From JALHST01 sp038316335 (lineage in GTDB: Bacteria; Bacteroidota; Bacteroidia; Flavobacteriales; Flavobacteriaceae): a stretch of 9,726 nt of DNA. The translations under genes and the position numbers were made by a program. Positions 1-6,552 of the stretch are shown one piece after another (the stretch's first letter is position 1; every line of letters starts with the position of its first letter). The notes under the pieces are model-generated. The model was not told the DNA's origin. It did no database searches and saw only the letters and a program-made list of their open reading frames with translations. The stretch spans positions 1 to 9,726 of the forward strand of contig JBBQAM010000089.1 of NCBI GenBank assembly GCA_038316335.1, read 5' to 3'.

Positions 1-423
1 ATCCTACCCGATGTCCTTGATTCATGGTATTCAAAATTGTGAATCAACAAATTTTTAAATTGTCCTACCAATACATTAGTAATTTAAACCTTATTCCCAT
101 ATGCCTATTTAATTTTATCGGAACGAGATTAATTCTCCTCAAAAAAAGCTGCCAAAATACAGACCAAAATAAAGCAAATGGTGAAAAAGCAAAATAGGTT
201 AATGTAGTTAATCATAAGTAGGAAATTTCAACTAATCTACTGAATTTAGAAAAATTGAATATTTCTGAAATGTTATTTTCGATAAATGGCACTTAGTATA
301 TCATCGCGAATTTCAACTTCGGCGACTATTTGTGAAATAATGGCAGCCAATTGCCGGCTTCATTTCTGTAAAATGATTCGAAAGATGAAGCCCATATTAA
401 CAATAAAAAATCCAAATACTGAA
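1..423. other. gene-poor AT-rich flank
   Basis: This stretch lies beyond the 3' end of the alpha/beta hydrolase and holds no gene I can support. It is AT-rich and stop-dense in all frames. A short piece at about 273-358 on the minus strand is less AT-rich and reads as roughly 28 codons ending in a residue string like EIRDDILSAIYRK before a stop. It has only a TTG as possible start and an in-frame stop just upstream, so it may be the tail of a decayed gene or chance. No tRNA, insertion-sequence end, long repeat or clear terminator was seen. Confidence 0.5.
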
Positions 424-1278
424 CTAATTCTTATCAAGCAAGTTTACGATAGCCTGATGAAATTTGGCAGGGTCTTGCAGGGGACCACCATGACTTACAT
501 TGGGGAGAATGACGAGTTTGGCCTTTGGTATAAGACGTGAAAGTTCTTGAAAATGATCACGTGTAATAAATTGTTCATATTGTCCGCAAGCAATCACGGT
601 CGGTGCCTGGATAATTTTAATCATAGCCGGATCTAAATCGGGTTCCTTAGCGTACATTTTCCCGAGCGCTTTTTGAAATACTGGAAAGCTGTCTGGCATT
701 GGTGAAATCTTGCGATAGTTATTTTGTGCCCTTTCCATAAATCGGGCGGCCAATGTAGAATCAAAAGGTTCTGTTTTGTAACCGGAAAGATTATAATTCG
801 TACCGTAGGTAAAAAGTTTATTTACCCGTTCTGGATATTTATAAGCAAGGATCAATCCTATAATACCTCCATCGCTCCAGCCTACTATTGACGCCTTTTC
901 AATTTTTAAGTAATCAATAAGTTGGAAAATATCCGATGCCATTAGATCGTAGCTAAAAGGTTTATCGGTCATGGTACTTCGGCCATGGCCCCGGCTGTCA
1001 ACCACGATCACCTTGTGCGTCTTTGATAAAAGTGGCACCTCAAAACCCCACTCATCCGAACTAACCAAACCCCCATGTAGAAGGATAACCGGTTCTTTGC
1101 CATCTTTATTAAATATGGCATAATACATTTTGATATCATCGACCGGGGCAAGGCCGCTTTCGTCAGGCTTCGGCATTGGTGGTGCCTCTGGAAGTGTTTT
1201 CCAAAGCGGCACAGTTTGGCAAATGACACAGCTACTTGAAATCAATAAGGTCAAAAAAAATATCAATGTATGTTTCAT
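424..1278 (-). CDS. secreted alpha/beta-fold hydrolase
   Basis: A 284-residue hydrolase of the alpha/beta fold superfamily. Residues 1-21 form a signal peptide (MKHT, then a Leu/Ile/Phe-rich core, then small residues and CQ), so it is probably exported; the two Cys there do not make a good lipobox. The oxyanion-side motif LLHGG is at about 67-70, DSRGHGRS at 94-101, and the nucleophile elbow G-W-S-D-G places the catalytic Ser at 135. The His is in VSHGG at 263. The acid is less plain: the usual Asp position after the CGQ turn reads Tyr-Glu (E235), so Glu may serve. An in-frame ATG 15 codons upstream exists, but starting at 1278 puts the signal peptide at the N-terminus. Substrate is unknown; lactone, ester or peptide-like substrates are all possible for this fold. 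It lies 173 nt after the M50 gene on the same strand and may be a separate unit. Confidence 0.88.
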   Translation of the reverse strand: MKHTLIFFLTLLISSSCVICQTVPLWKTLPEAPPMPKPDESGLAPVDDIKMYYAIFNKDGKEPVILLHGGLVSSDEWGFEVPLLSKTHKVIVVDSRGHGRSTMTDKPFSYDLMASDIFQLIDYLKIEKASIVGWSDGGIIGLILAYKYPERVNKLFTYGTNYNLSGYKTEPFDSTLAARFMERAQNNYRKISPMPDSFPVFQKALGKMYAKEPDLDPAMIKIIQAPTVIACGQYEQFITRDHFQELSRLIPKAKLVILPNVSHGGPLQDPAKFHQAIVNLLDKN

Positions 1279-1414
1279 TTTACCGGACCTGTTTATTTGT
1301 AAAGATATTATTTTAAAAAGCACTTTGTATATCCCCTCTTGTATTCGATTCTCTTATACTTTGGATGTTGTTTATACAACCAAGCGCTTATGAATACACT
1401 TTGAAAACACCTCT

Positions 1415-1449
1415 CTTGAAAGGCATTAAAGAAAGGTTTCCTTATCAAG
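1415..1449 (-). terminator. weak stem-loop after M50 gene
   Basis: Just after the M50 stop codon the minus-strand transcript can fold arms CTTGATAAGG and CCTTTCAAG into nine base pairs with one bulged T and a loop of about 16 nt. It is followed by a short T-containing tract (GTGTTTTC) rather than a clean U-run. It could end or trim the peptide operon before the hydrolase gene. The large loop and poor tail keep confidence low. Confidence 0.28.
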
Positions 1450-1451
1450 GA

Positions 1452-2654
1452 TCAAGAAGATCCTGCCCTTCTCTTTTTTATAAAAGCCGTGCTTACTTTC
1501 ACGATTAACATATAAAAGATAAGGGGCACAATCAATTCGCCATATTCGAGGATTGAAAACTCAGAAGAATGGTCAAAAATACGCTTGACAAAACCAATTA
1601 CATTTTGTGGAAAACGAAGAATTGAATTCGGATTTTCAATCACTATATAATAGACAAATATGCCGATCATCAAAAAACAAAGTGCCCCATAGATCAATAA
1701 AAACACATCGACCCATTTCCATCGAATCGGCTGTTTCTGGAAAATAAACCGATATACATCGAGTATTTTATGGGTAGCATGAAAGAACAGATTTGGTTGG
1801 TTGGTAAGATCTGACAATACCCAATACCCATCACTTCTTAAAAATGGATTGAGATTAAACAAGGTATGTAGGCAAACCACTAATGCCACGAGAAGCAAGG
1901 CAGTATTTCCCGCCAAATACGAAGCTACCATTAATAGGGAACAAAAGATGAACTCGAAATACATACCCGCCAAATTGACAACGATGCGTTGTCTTTTATT
2001 TAGGCGCCAAATATCAGTGACATCGGCAAAATATACTGGTGTAAACAGGTAAAAACCACCCCCGATTCCTCCGTGGCGGGCCCCATAATACCCAGCAGCT
2101 GTCGCATGGCCTATTTCGTGAAAAGTGACACTTATCGCCATGGTAACAAAAAAGTAGACCAAGCTGTTACGAAGGTTGAACACTGCATATAAATCGAAGT
2201 TCAGGGTCAACATTAGTATAATGATTACAAGACAGATACTTAAAATGATGACGACACTCATTCTATTGAATAAAAAATATAGGTGCCTGCTAATATTTCG
2301 AACAACCGATTCCGATAAAATTATAAAGCTAAATACAAGATAATGCGGCTTTGCATGTCCTTTTATAGTCTCCTCCATCCCTTCCAAAATGCCATAGGGT
2401 GCTAATTTTTGATGCAAAAGTTGGCGTAACTCCTCAACGTTTATAGTTTTATTATATCTCTCTTGATAGACCGCTGTTATTTCTTTCATGTTTTTCAAAC
2501 CATCAACTTGACGTAACATATCATAAACAGCAGTATTTATTTTCAAATAGTGTCGATGCACCTGATTACTTAAAATATATTCAGATTCGGTAAACTTAGT
2601 ATAGCTAATGTTTTTAGATAGAACCGGAACGACGGTATCATATTGATTTTCCAT
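1452..2654 (-). CDS. M50 site-2-type metallopeptidase with PqqD-like domain
   Basis: A 400-residue integral membrane zinc protease. Residues about 25-92 resemble PqqD-like/RRE domains, the small winged-helix folds that bind RiPP leader peptides: HYLKIN...YDML...VDGLKNMKEIT...Y, then a short helix and LAPYGILEG. Several membrane segments follow, starting at about 133-152 and 164-180. The zinc site is H179-E-I-G-H183, and the third-ligand region is N267-L-N-P...R-S-D275-G-Y-W, both standard for M50. More hydrophobic helices follow (about 236-266, 315-339, 374-390), and the tail is Lys/Arg-rich. Families with this architecture (YydH-like) occur in peptide-modification loci, which makes the upstream 46-residue peptide the natural candidate substrate (inference). 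Its start codon lies inside the 3' end of the terpene-type fusion gene with a 17-nt overlap, which suggests translational coupling. It is the last gene of the operon. Confidence 0.85.
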   Translation of the reverse strand: MENQYDTVVPVLSKNISYTKFTESEYILSNQVHRHYLKINTAVYDMLRQVDGLKNMKEITAVYQERYNKTINVEELRQLLHQKLAPYGILEGMEETIKGHAKPHYLVFSFIILSESVVRNISRHLYFLFNRMSVVIILSICLVIIILMLTLNFDLYAVFNLRNSLVYFFVTMAISVTFHEIGHATAAGYYGARHGGIGGGFYLFTPVYFADVTDIWRLNKRQRIVVNLAGMYFEFIFCSLLMVASYLAGNTALLLVALVVCLHTLFNLNPFLRSDGYWVLSDLTNQPNLFFHATHKILDVYRFIFQKQPIRWKWVDVFLLIYGALCFLMIGIFVYYIVIENPNSILRFPQNVIGFVKRIFDHSSEFSILEYGELIVPLIFYMLIVKVSTAFIKKRRAGSS

Positions 2655-4536
2655 AATGCAAGGCTTTTAAAACGAAGGCGGTGGTAAGGGTTTTACTCTT
2701 ATAGGGTTCATGGGCTTTTGGTTTTATAAAATTGCTCTCATTCCAGTGCCCGCCTACATGTTGTACTCGCAGCAGATAATTCTCCGCATCTAGTGCGGCC
2801 TTATGTTCAGAATTCAAGAAAAATTTTAGCGACATCAGGGCAAAGGCGGTAGCCAAGGGGTCTGAGGCTTTCCCAGGCCCGGTTGAAAAGCCACCATCCT
2901 TATTTTGATGGTCAATGATATATTCGATGGCTTTTAATATATAGACCGGGAACAGATCTTTAAATTCTTTTAATAACCTTAAACAGACATATGTTCCATA
3001 AAACGTCCCATAATACCACCTGCTATCCCAATATCCTTGCTCATTCTGGTGATCAATGATAAATTTTAAGGCATTTTTAATAGGCGCTTGATACTTTACT
3101 GAATCGAATTGCTGTACCCCATATATAAAGTTTGCCACTACTTCTACATCCGGCCCACTACCCCATTTTGTATTGTTGAAATGTACTTGCCTTTGTTGTC
3201 TGGCATCCTGGTTTTCTTTGGGAATGATCCAAGTTTCTATCCCTCCATTCGAACATGTACGTTCTTTAATAGCCATATCAATGGCCCGTGTACAATATAT
3301 ATGGATTAGGTCCTGCCTTCCACATTCAATAAATAATTGGATCATTTGACCTAAATCATCAATATCGGCTGCAATCTCGACAACGGTAGGAAAATATGCC
3401 CATCCACCAATAGTATCCCGATTTCTTTGGTCGATCAGATAGTGACATTCCTGGTCAAAATATTTGGTGGAATTAAACCCATTTACTTTACAAATGCCGA
3501 TAAGACATTCGTTTAGTATCGCTCGCTGAAATACATCTGAAATATGAATTTCCTCCTCATTTTGGAAACCCTCGGCTTTACCTAAATACATTATATGTTT
3601 GAGTTCGGCATAATTTTCAACGAAGCTTTGTTTTATGAAATCAAGTCCCTTTTTGAGAACGGTTTCCTTCGTCTTACGATAATTAAAAAATGTATGATCT
3701 GAAGTTTCACTCCTTTTTATTTCGACCCTTTTTTCCAGGGTTTGGATATATCCCCTTGTTATCTCCAAATAATTTTCAATTTGTTCCTTAGTTTCCAAAA
3801 CAATCCCTTTCCATTCACTATCACTATATTCATCTAGGATTTGGAGGGCATTTCTGAAACAAGAAATCGATTTTCCCAACACTTCTTGCCCAATCCCATT
3901 TATAAAAAGTAGTTTGTGCAATTGACCGATATCTTCATTAATCGCCACCATTTTAACCGCTCTTCTTTGTTCATAAATTGCCCAATTGAATTGACCCTTC
4001 TTAAAATCTTCGCGATAATCCTTGACATCGTCATATAATTGAAAACCCACGGAGAAATAATAATGTGATTTTAATAGTGCTTCATAAAGGTCATCGTTCT
4101 TCTTCTTTGACAATAGGTATACACAATCAATAGCGACTTTTCCAAACGCCGATTTTTGATCCGCTAAGTCGGCATATTCGGCAAAACGAACTTTTTTATC
4201 ATAGGTGAATTTTTTTTCGGTTTTTACGGCCTTAAAATATTCATTTTTGCGGGTGTTCCAGAATTTCCAAAAAATAGAATTGACCCCGTAAATCGAGGTC
4301 AAGCCTTTTATTGTTTCCTCTTGCAATTGCATAATTGAGGGGAGATTTTCAAATTCCTTATCGTCAATTAGCCCATCAATTAGCAAGGTGGCATGATAGT
4401 ATAAATAACCCGCTCGTGAGAGTTGAATTAAAATGTCCTGGTCAATAGGTTCAAAATAATTCGAAAATAAGCGCGGGTAGTTCTTGTAGAACCTTGGCGA
4501 AAGGTCATTTTCAATTCGGATTGCAGGTATCATCAT
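2638..4536 (-). CDS. fusion of isoprenyl-diphosphate-synthase-like and class II terpene-cyclase-like domains
   Basis: A 632-residue, apparently cytosolic protein with two terpene-enzyme halves. The N-terminal half (about 30-270) resembles the all-helical class I isoprenyl diphosphate synthase fold. Its second Asp-rich motif is intact: GFQLYDDVKD with D169-D170-x-x-D173, then a Lys-containing DFKKGQ. The first motif is degenerate, D54-G-L-I-D58 instead of DDxxD. The C-terminal half (about 360-632) resembles the beta domain of class II cyclases and squalene-hopene cyclase: a DxDD motif D391-I-D-D394, a GPDVEVVANF segment (461-470), WYYGTFYGTY (507-516), and three QW-like repeats (Q497...GYW, Q544-NKDGGF, Q592-HVGGHW). 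About 100 residues lie before the DxDD, too few for the gamma domain of full-length cyclases. It may build or bind a prenyl diphosphate and cyclise it by protonation, or transfer it. The gene starts 3 nt after the preceding stop; a second ATG follows immediately. Confidence 0.8.
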   Translation of the reverse strand: MMIPAIRIENDLSPRFYKNYPRLFSNYFEPIDQDILIQLSRAGYLYYHATLLIDGLIDDKEFENLPSIMQLQEETIKGLTSIYGVNSIFWKFWNTRKNEYFKAVKTEKKFTYDKKVRFAEYADLADQKSAFGKVAIDCVYLLSKKKNDDLYEALLKSHYYFSVGFQLYDDVKDYREDFKKGQFNWAIYEQRRAVKMVAINEDIGQLHKLLFINGIGQEVLGKSISCFRNALQILDEYSDSEWKGIVLETKEQIENYLEITRGYIQTLEKRVEIKRSETSDHTFFNYRKTKETVLKKGLDFIKQSFVENYAELKHIMYLGKAEGFQNEEEIHISDVFQRAILNECLIGICKVNGFNSTKYFDQECHYLIDQRNRDTIGGWAYFPTVVEIAADIDDLGQMIQLFIECGRQDLIHIYCTRAIDMAIKERTCSNGGIETWIIPKENQDARQQRQVHFNNTKWGSGPDVEVVANFIYGVQQFDSVKYQAPIKNALKFIIDHQNEQGYWDSRWYYGTFYGTYVCLRLLKEFKDLFPVYILKAIEYIIDHQNKDGGFSTGPGKASDPLATAFALMSLKFFLNSEHKAALDAENYLLRVQHVGGHWNESNFIKPKAHEPYKSKTLTTAFVLKALHYGKSI

Positions 4537-4539
4537 CGA

Positions 4540-5724
4540 TTAATTTTCGTTCACAAAGTCTAACTCTTCTTTCGTTAAGAGCATATTATTTTCAAGGGTA
4601 ACACCACTTGGAAAGTTTTCATAAAAAGGCTTATTGAGCATAATTATTTTTGCTTTATCAATATTTTTGCCTTTGGTGGTTTTCGTTATAAATAATTCTT
4701 GTTTCATTTCAAACGCCTCATGCTTTCCGCTATAAGAAATATTTCCCACAACATTCGATTTGAAGGAAGATAGAAACCATTTTTTATAAAGTACTTGCTT
4801 GAAATTCAATTCAAGATTTAGGTTGGTAGTAGCGCTTTCATAATAGACCTTTCTTCTTTCGGAGAATTCCTGCTTGGGATTATCTGGGTATTGCATATTG
4901 AATTTTAGATAGGTAATAGCCCCGGATACGTTATCAAAAACAACTTCGCTCCTCACTAAATTTGACAGGGTCGTATCGTTTAAAACTACAGGCGTGGAAA
5001 AGATGACTTTGGTAACGCCATTAATTTTTAGTACTTGGTCGATAAAAATATCGGTGGTATATTGATGTAGAAATACGAGATAGTAATTAAGATAAAAGGC
5101 AGGTATCATAAAATCATTTTCAAGATATGCCCCATCAGCCAAAGATGCGTCCTCGGTAGGTATTTTTGAGTATTCGATTCCTTTTAAAATAAATGCACAT
5201 TGTTTATCCATGCCCATCGAAAAATCATATTTATACCCCTTTTGCCACCAAGAAAGCTGTACTTGGATCAATCTGGCCAAACGATTATTTATTTTTAGTT
5301 TCTCCTTATAGGTGGCTTCATTGGTAGTCTGACTTTCCATATAGAGCCTTTCATAGTTTTTCGATACGAATTCGAGCTTTTGTTTTAGATTAAAATCGTA
5401 GAGTATTACTTCATCAAGATTATTGATAATCGGCTCCAAATAAATACTGTCGACAACTTGTAAGGAGTTATCATTTAATTTTAGGGTTGCATAGTTGATA
5501 TGGCTAAAAGTCAACGTATCTTTTCGTGTCTCTATTCTAAGTTTACCATCCCTATTGGTAATACTTCCTTCGTTAAATTTTGAATAAAAAACGTTTACCA
5601 ACTCTATCGGTTCATGGGTCGTTTTATCGAGAACCGTCAATTGTTTGGATTGACCGTACATACGTAGACCGAATACCATGGTTGCGAAAAAGGGAAATAA
5701 TCTAATCATATAGTTTGTATTCAT
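4540..5724 (-). CDS. exported CarboxypepD_reg-like domain protein
   Basis: A 394-residue protein with a likely Sec signal peptide (residues about 5-25: MIRLFPFFATMVFGLRMYGQ). Next comes a carboxypeptidase-regulatory-like beta-sandwich at about 27-100: LTVLDKTTHEPIELVNVF...GSITNRDGKLRIE...DTLTFSHINY...DSIYLEP, ending in LDEVIL. This is the domain that usually opens TonB-dependent receptors and other cell-surface proteins of Bacteroidota. The remaining ~290 residues are beta-strand-like and rich in Tyr, Lys and Asn; I do not recognise a named family, and no barrel or TonB plug is evident. An in-frame ATG at 5772 would add 16 residues, but that stretch runs through a hairpin and puts the signal peptide inside, so I chose 5724. 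Lying between the peptide gene and the terpene-type enzyme, 3 nt from the latter, it probably acts outside the cytoplasm in the same system, for instance in export, display or immunity (inference). Confidence 0.72.
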   Translation of the reverse strand: MNTNYMIRLFPFFATMVFGLRMYGQSKQLTVLDKTTHEPIELVNVFYSKFNEGSITNRDGKLRIETRKDTLTFSHINYATLKLNDNSLQVVDSIYLEPIINNLDEVILYDFNLKQKLEFVSKNYERLYMESQTTNEATYKEKLKINNRLARLIQVQLSWWQKGYKYDFSMGMDKQCAFILKGIEYSKIPTEDASLADGAYLENDFMIPAFYLNYYLVFLHQYTTDIFIDQVLKINGVTKVIFSTPVVLNDTTLSNLVRSEVVFDNVSGAITYLKFNMQYPDNPKQEFSERRKVYYESATTNLNLELNFKQVLYKKWFLSSFKSNVVGNISYSGKHEAFEMKQELFITKTTKGKNIDKAKIIMLNKPFYENFPSGVTLENNMLLTKEELDFVNEN

Positions 5725-5726
5725 AT

Positions 5727-5769
5727 CTACTTCATTAGCAGAAGTAGGGGCGAAACCGCCCCGAACTTC
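5727..5769 (-). promoter_or_regulatory. two competing hairpins between peptide gene and exported protein
   Basis: In the minus-strand transcript GGGGCG and CGCCCC pair around a 4-nt loop (5747-5762), extended by GAAGT/ACTTC (5765-5769 with 5741-5745). The same central arm can instead pair downstream: CTACTTC with GAAGTAG (5741-5747 with 5727-5733), a perfect 7-bp stem with a 7-nt loop that ends three bases before the ATG at 5724. The two folds exclude each other in their outer parts. No U-run follows. The likely effect is to make the upstream peptide far more abundant than the enzymes, by attenuation, mRNA processing or hiding the start region; which one is not visible here. Confidence 0.5.
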
Positions 5770-5786
5770 CATTACGTGCGCTAAGT

Positions 5787-5927
5787 TTAAAACTTAACTT
5801 TCGCTTCTACTTTAATGTAACCATCTGAATTGGCAGAAGCACCGACCTCACCTCCTTTTAACCAACCCATTTCGTAGCGTTTCTCAAGTTCTTCTACTTG
5901 AAATAAATCTAACATTTCATTTTGCAT
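5787..5927 (-). CDS. 46-residue RiPP-precursor-like peptide
   Basis: A small gene at the head of the operon. The N-terminal part is an acidic amphipathic helix of leader type, reading LFQVEELEKRYEM at residues 8-20. It is followed by GWLKGG at 21-26, whose Gly-Gly resembles the cleavage site of many exported or modified peptides. The last 20 residues, from EVGASANSDGY onward, would be the core: no Cys, two Ser, one Tyr, and a tail with alternating charged and hydrophobic residues ending in VKF. ATG at 5927 is taken as start; ATG at 5915 is possible. A 13-bp palindrome lies just upstream (5932-5944), and another includes the stop codon (5783-5795). The next gene begins 62 nt on, after strong hairpins. 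The role as substrate of the PqqD-M50 protease and perhaps of the terpene-type enzyme is inferred from position and shape; I do not recognise a named precursor family. Confidence 0.65.
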   Translation of the reverse strand: MQNEMLDLFQVEELEKRYEMGWLKGGEVGASANSDGYIKVEAKVKF

Positions 5928-5942
5928 GATCAACTTATTAAG

Positions 5943-6044
5943 TTAAACAATCACCTTCTTTTGGCAATGGCATCCGGTCTCTTCCATTTTACGATACGCA
6001 TTTTTACAATTAAACGTATTTTCCTTGATGGTGTTTGGTTTCAT
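5943..6044 (-). CDS. possible 33-residue Cys-containing peptide
   Basis: An ATG-to-TAA frame between the predicted promoter and the 46-residue peptide, ending 15 nt before it. It has Cys at residues 13, 25 and 27, the last two in TGCHCQKK, and a basic tail KKVIV. It is closed upstream by a TGA four codons before the ATG and has no clear ribosome-binding signal. A frame this long could arise by chance, so it is offered as a candidate: a second precursor, a leader ORF that couples translation to the downstream peptide, or simply untranslated leader. Confidence 0.25.
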   Translation of the reverse strand: MKPNTIKENTFNCKNAYRKMEETGCHCQKKVIV

Positions 6045-6117
6045 TGAAATAGGTCATTCGTTGAAAGCGACTATTCACACCACTTTTTCCTTGATTATCA
6101 TTTCTTTCGCCTGATAT

Positions 6118-6125
6118 CAAATATA
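6118..6125 (-). promoter_or_regulatory. Bacteroidota -7 element for the peptide operon
   Basis: The minus strand reads TATATTTG, an exact match to TAnnTTTG, the -7 element of the Bacteroidota primary sigma factor. It lies 46 nt after the end of the winged-helix regulator gene and 190 nt before the 46-residue peptide gene. No good TTG -33 element is found at the usual spacing, so the promoter may be weak or need an activator, possibly the adjacent regulator. Confidence 0.45.
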
Positions 6126-6170
6126 GCGGGCCAAATTGCAGGAACCTTGCAGTAATTTGTCCTTCCCACT

Positions 6171-6458
6171 TTATTTTTCGGAAAATGTATCCCCCAAAAT
6201 CCTGGTTACTTCATTATTACTAATTACAAAAACCGATATTTTAACCTTTAATTGAAAATCGTCATTGTAGTAATAGGTCTTTCTTCCCCGATCATAGCAT
6301 ATACTCGCTTCAAAGTCCTTTAATTGTTCGATTAGATTATAAACCAAACGCTCACTAATTTTCATTCTATGCGCTAAGTCCTTTGGGGAACCCGTGCGCT
6401 CATTCTCAATCAGCACGTGTAATTGTCGCAAGCGTTCTAGGTTTTTAATCGATTTCAT
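6171..6458 (-). CDS. small winged-helix transcriptional regulator
   Basis: A 95-residue basic protein with an N-terminal helix-turn-helix of the HTH_11/DeoR-like type: helices at about 5-20 (NLERLRQLHVLIENE), then SPKDLAHRMKIS (24-35) and ERLVYNLIEQLKDF (36-49) as recognition helix. The wing follows (ASICYDRGRKTYYYND, 51-66). The C-terminus is short and has no obvious ligand domain. A GTG 8 codons upstream would extend it to 103 residues; the ATG at 6458 is preferred because the recognisable fold starts there. Small HTH proteins of this shape are common next to peptide and bacteriocin-like loci in Bacteroidota. Its gene is immediately upstream of the peptide operon on the same strand, so control of that operon is likely. 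Confidence 0.7.
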   Translation of the reverse strand: MKSIKNLERLRQLHVLIENERTGSPKDLAHRMKISERLVYNLIEQLKDFEASICYDRGRKTYYYNDDFQLKVKISVFVISNNEVTRILGDTFSEK

Positions 6459-6530
6459 CTTTTCAAAATTTGGCCTTTTCACATAGAATCCTAAATATTT
6501 AGATCCAATGGTTGAATAGCATATTGCATA

Positions 6531-6552
6531 AATATAGAATTTTTTCTATATT
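6531..6552. promoter_or_regulatory. perfect 9-bp inverted repeat, probable operator
   Basis: AATATAGAA, four T, then TTCTATATT: a perfect dyad of 22 bp in a very AT-rich tract. A further full half-site, ATTCTATATT, lies at 6572-6581. The size and symmetry suit a dimeric HTH repressor. It could also be a small RNA hairpin, but the A/T stem and its position between divergent genes favour an operator. Confidence 0.5.

Noticed and set aside
286..540. 84-codon plus-strand ORF overlapping the hydrolase 3' end
   Set aside because: About half of it is antisense to the conserved C-terminal part of the alpha/beta hydrolase, and its residue string resembles no protein; no promoter precedes it.
1008..1393. 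Other-frame ORFs across the hydrolase N-terminal region (both strands)
   Set aside because: They are shadows of the hydrolase frame, which alone carries the signal peptide and catalytic motifs.
5787..5927. Classical lanthipeptide or sactipeptide precursor
   Set aside because: The core has no Cys and no LanM/LanB or radical SAM gene is present, so these classes do not fit.
6171..6482. GTG start at 6482 for the winged-helix regulator
   Set aside because: The recognisable fold starts at the ATG at 6458; the eight extra residues add nothing recognisable. It remains possible.
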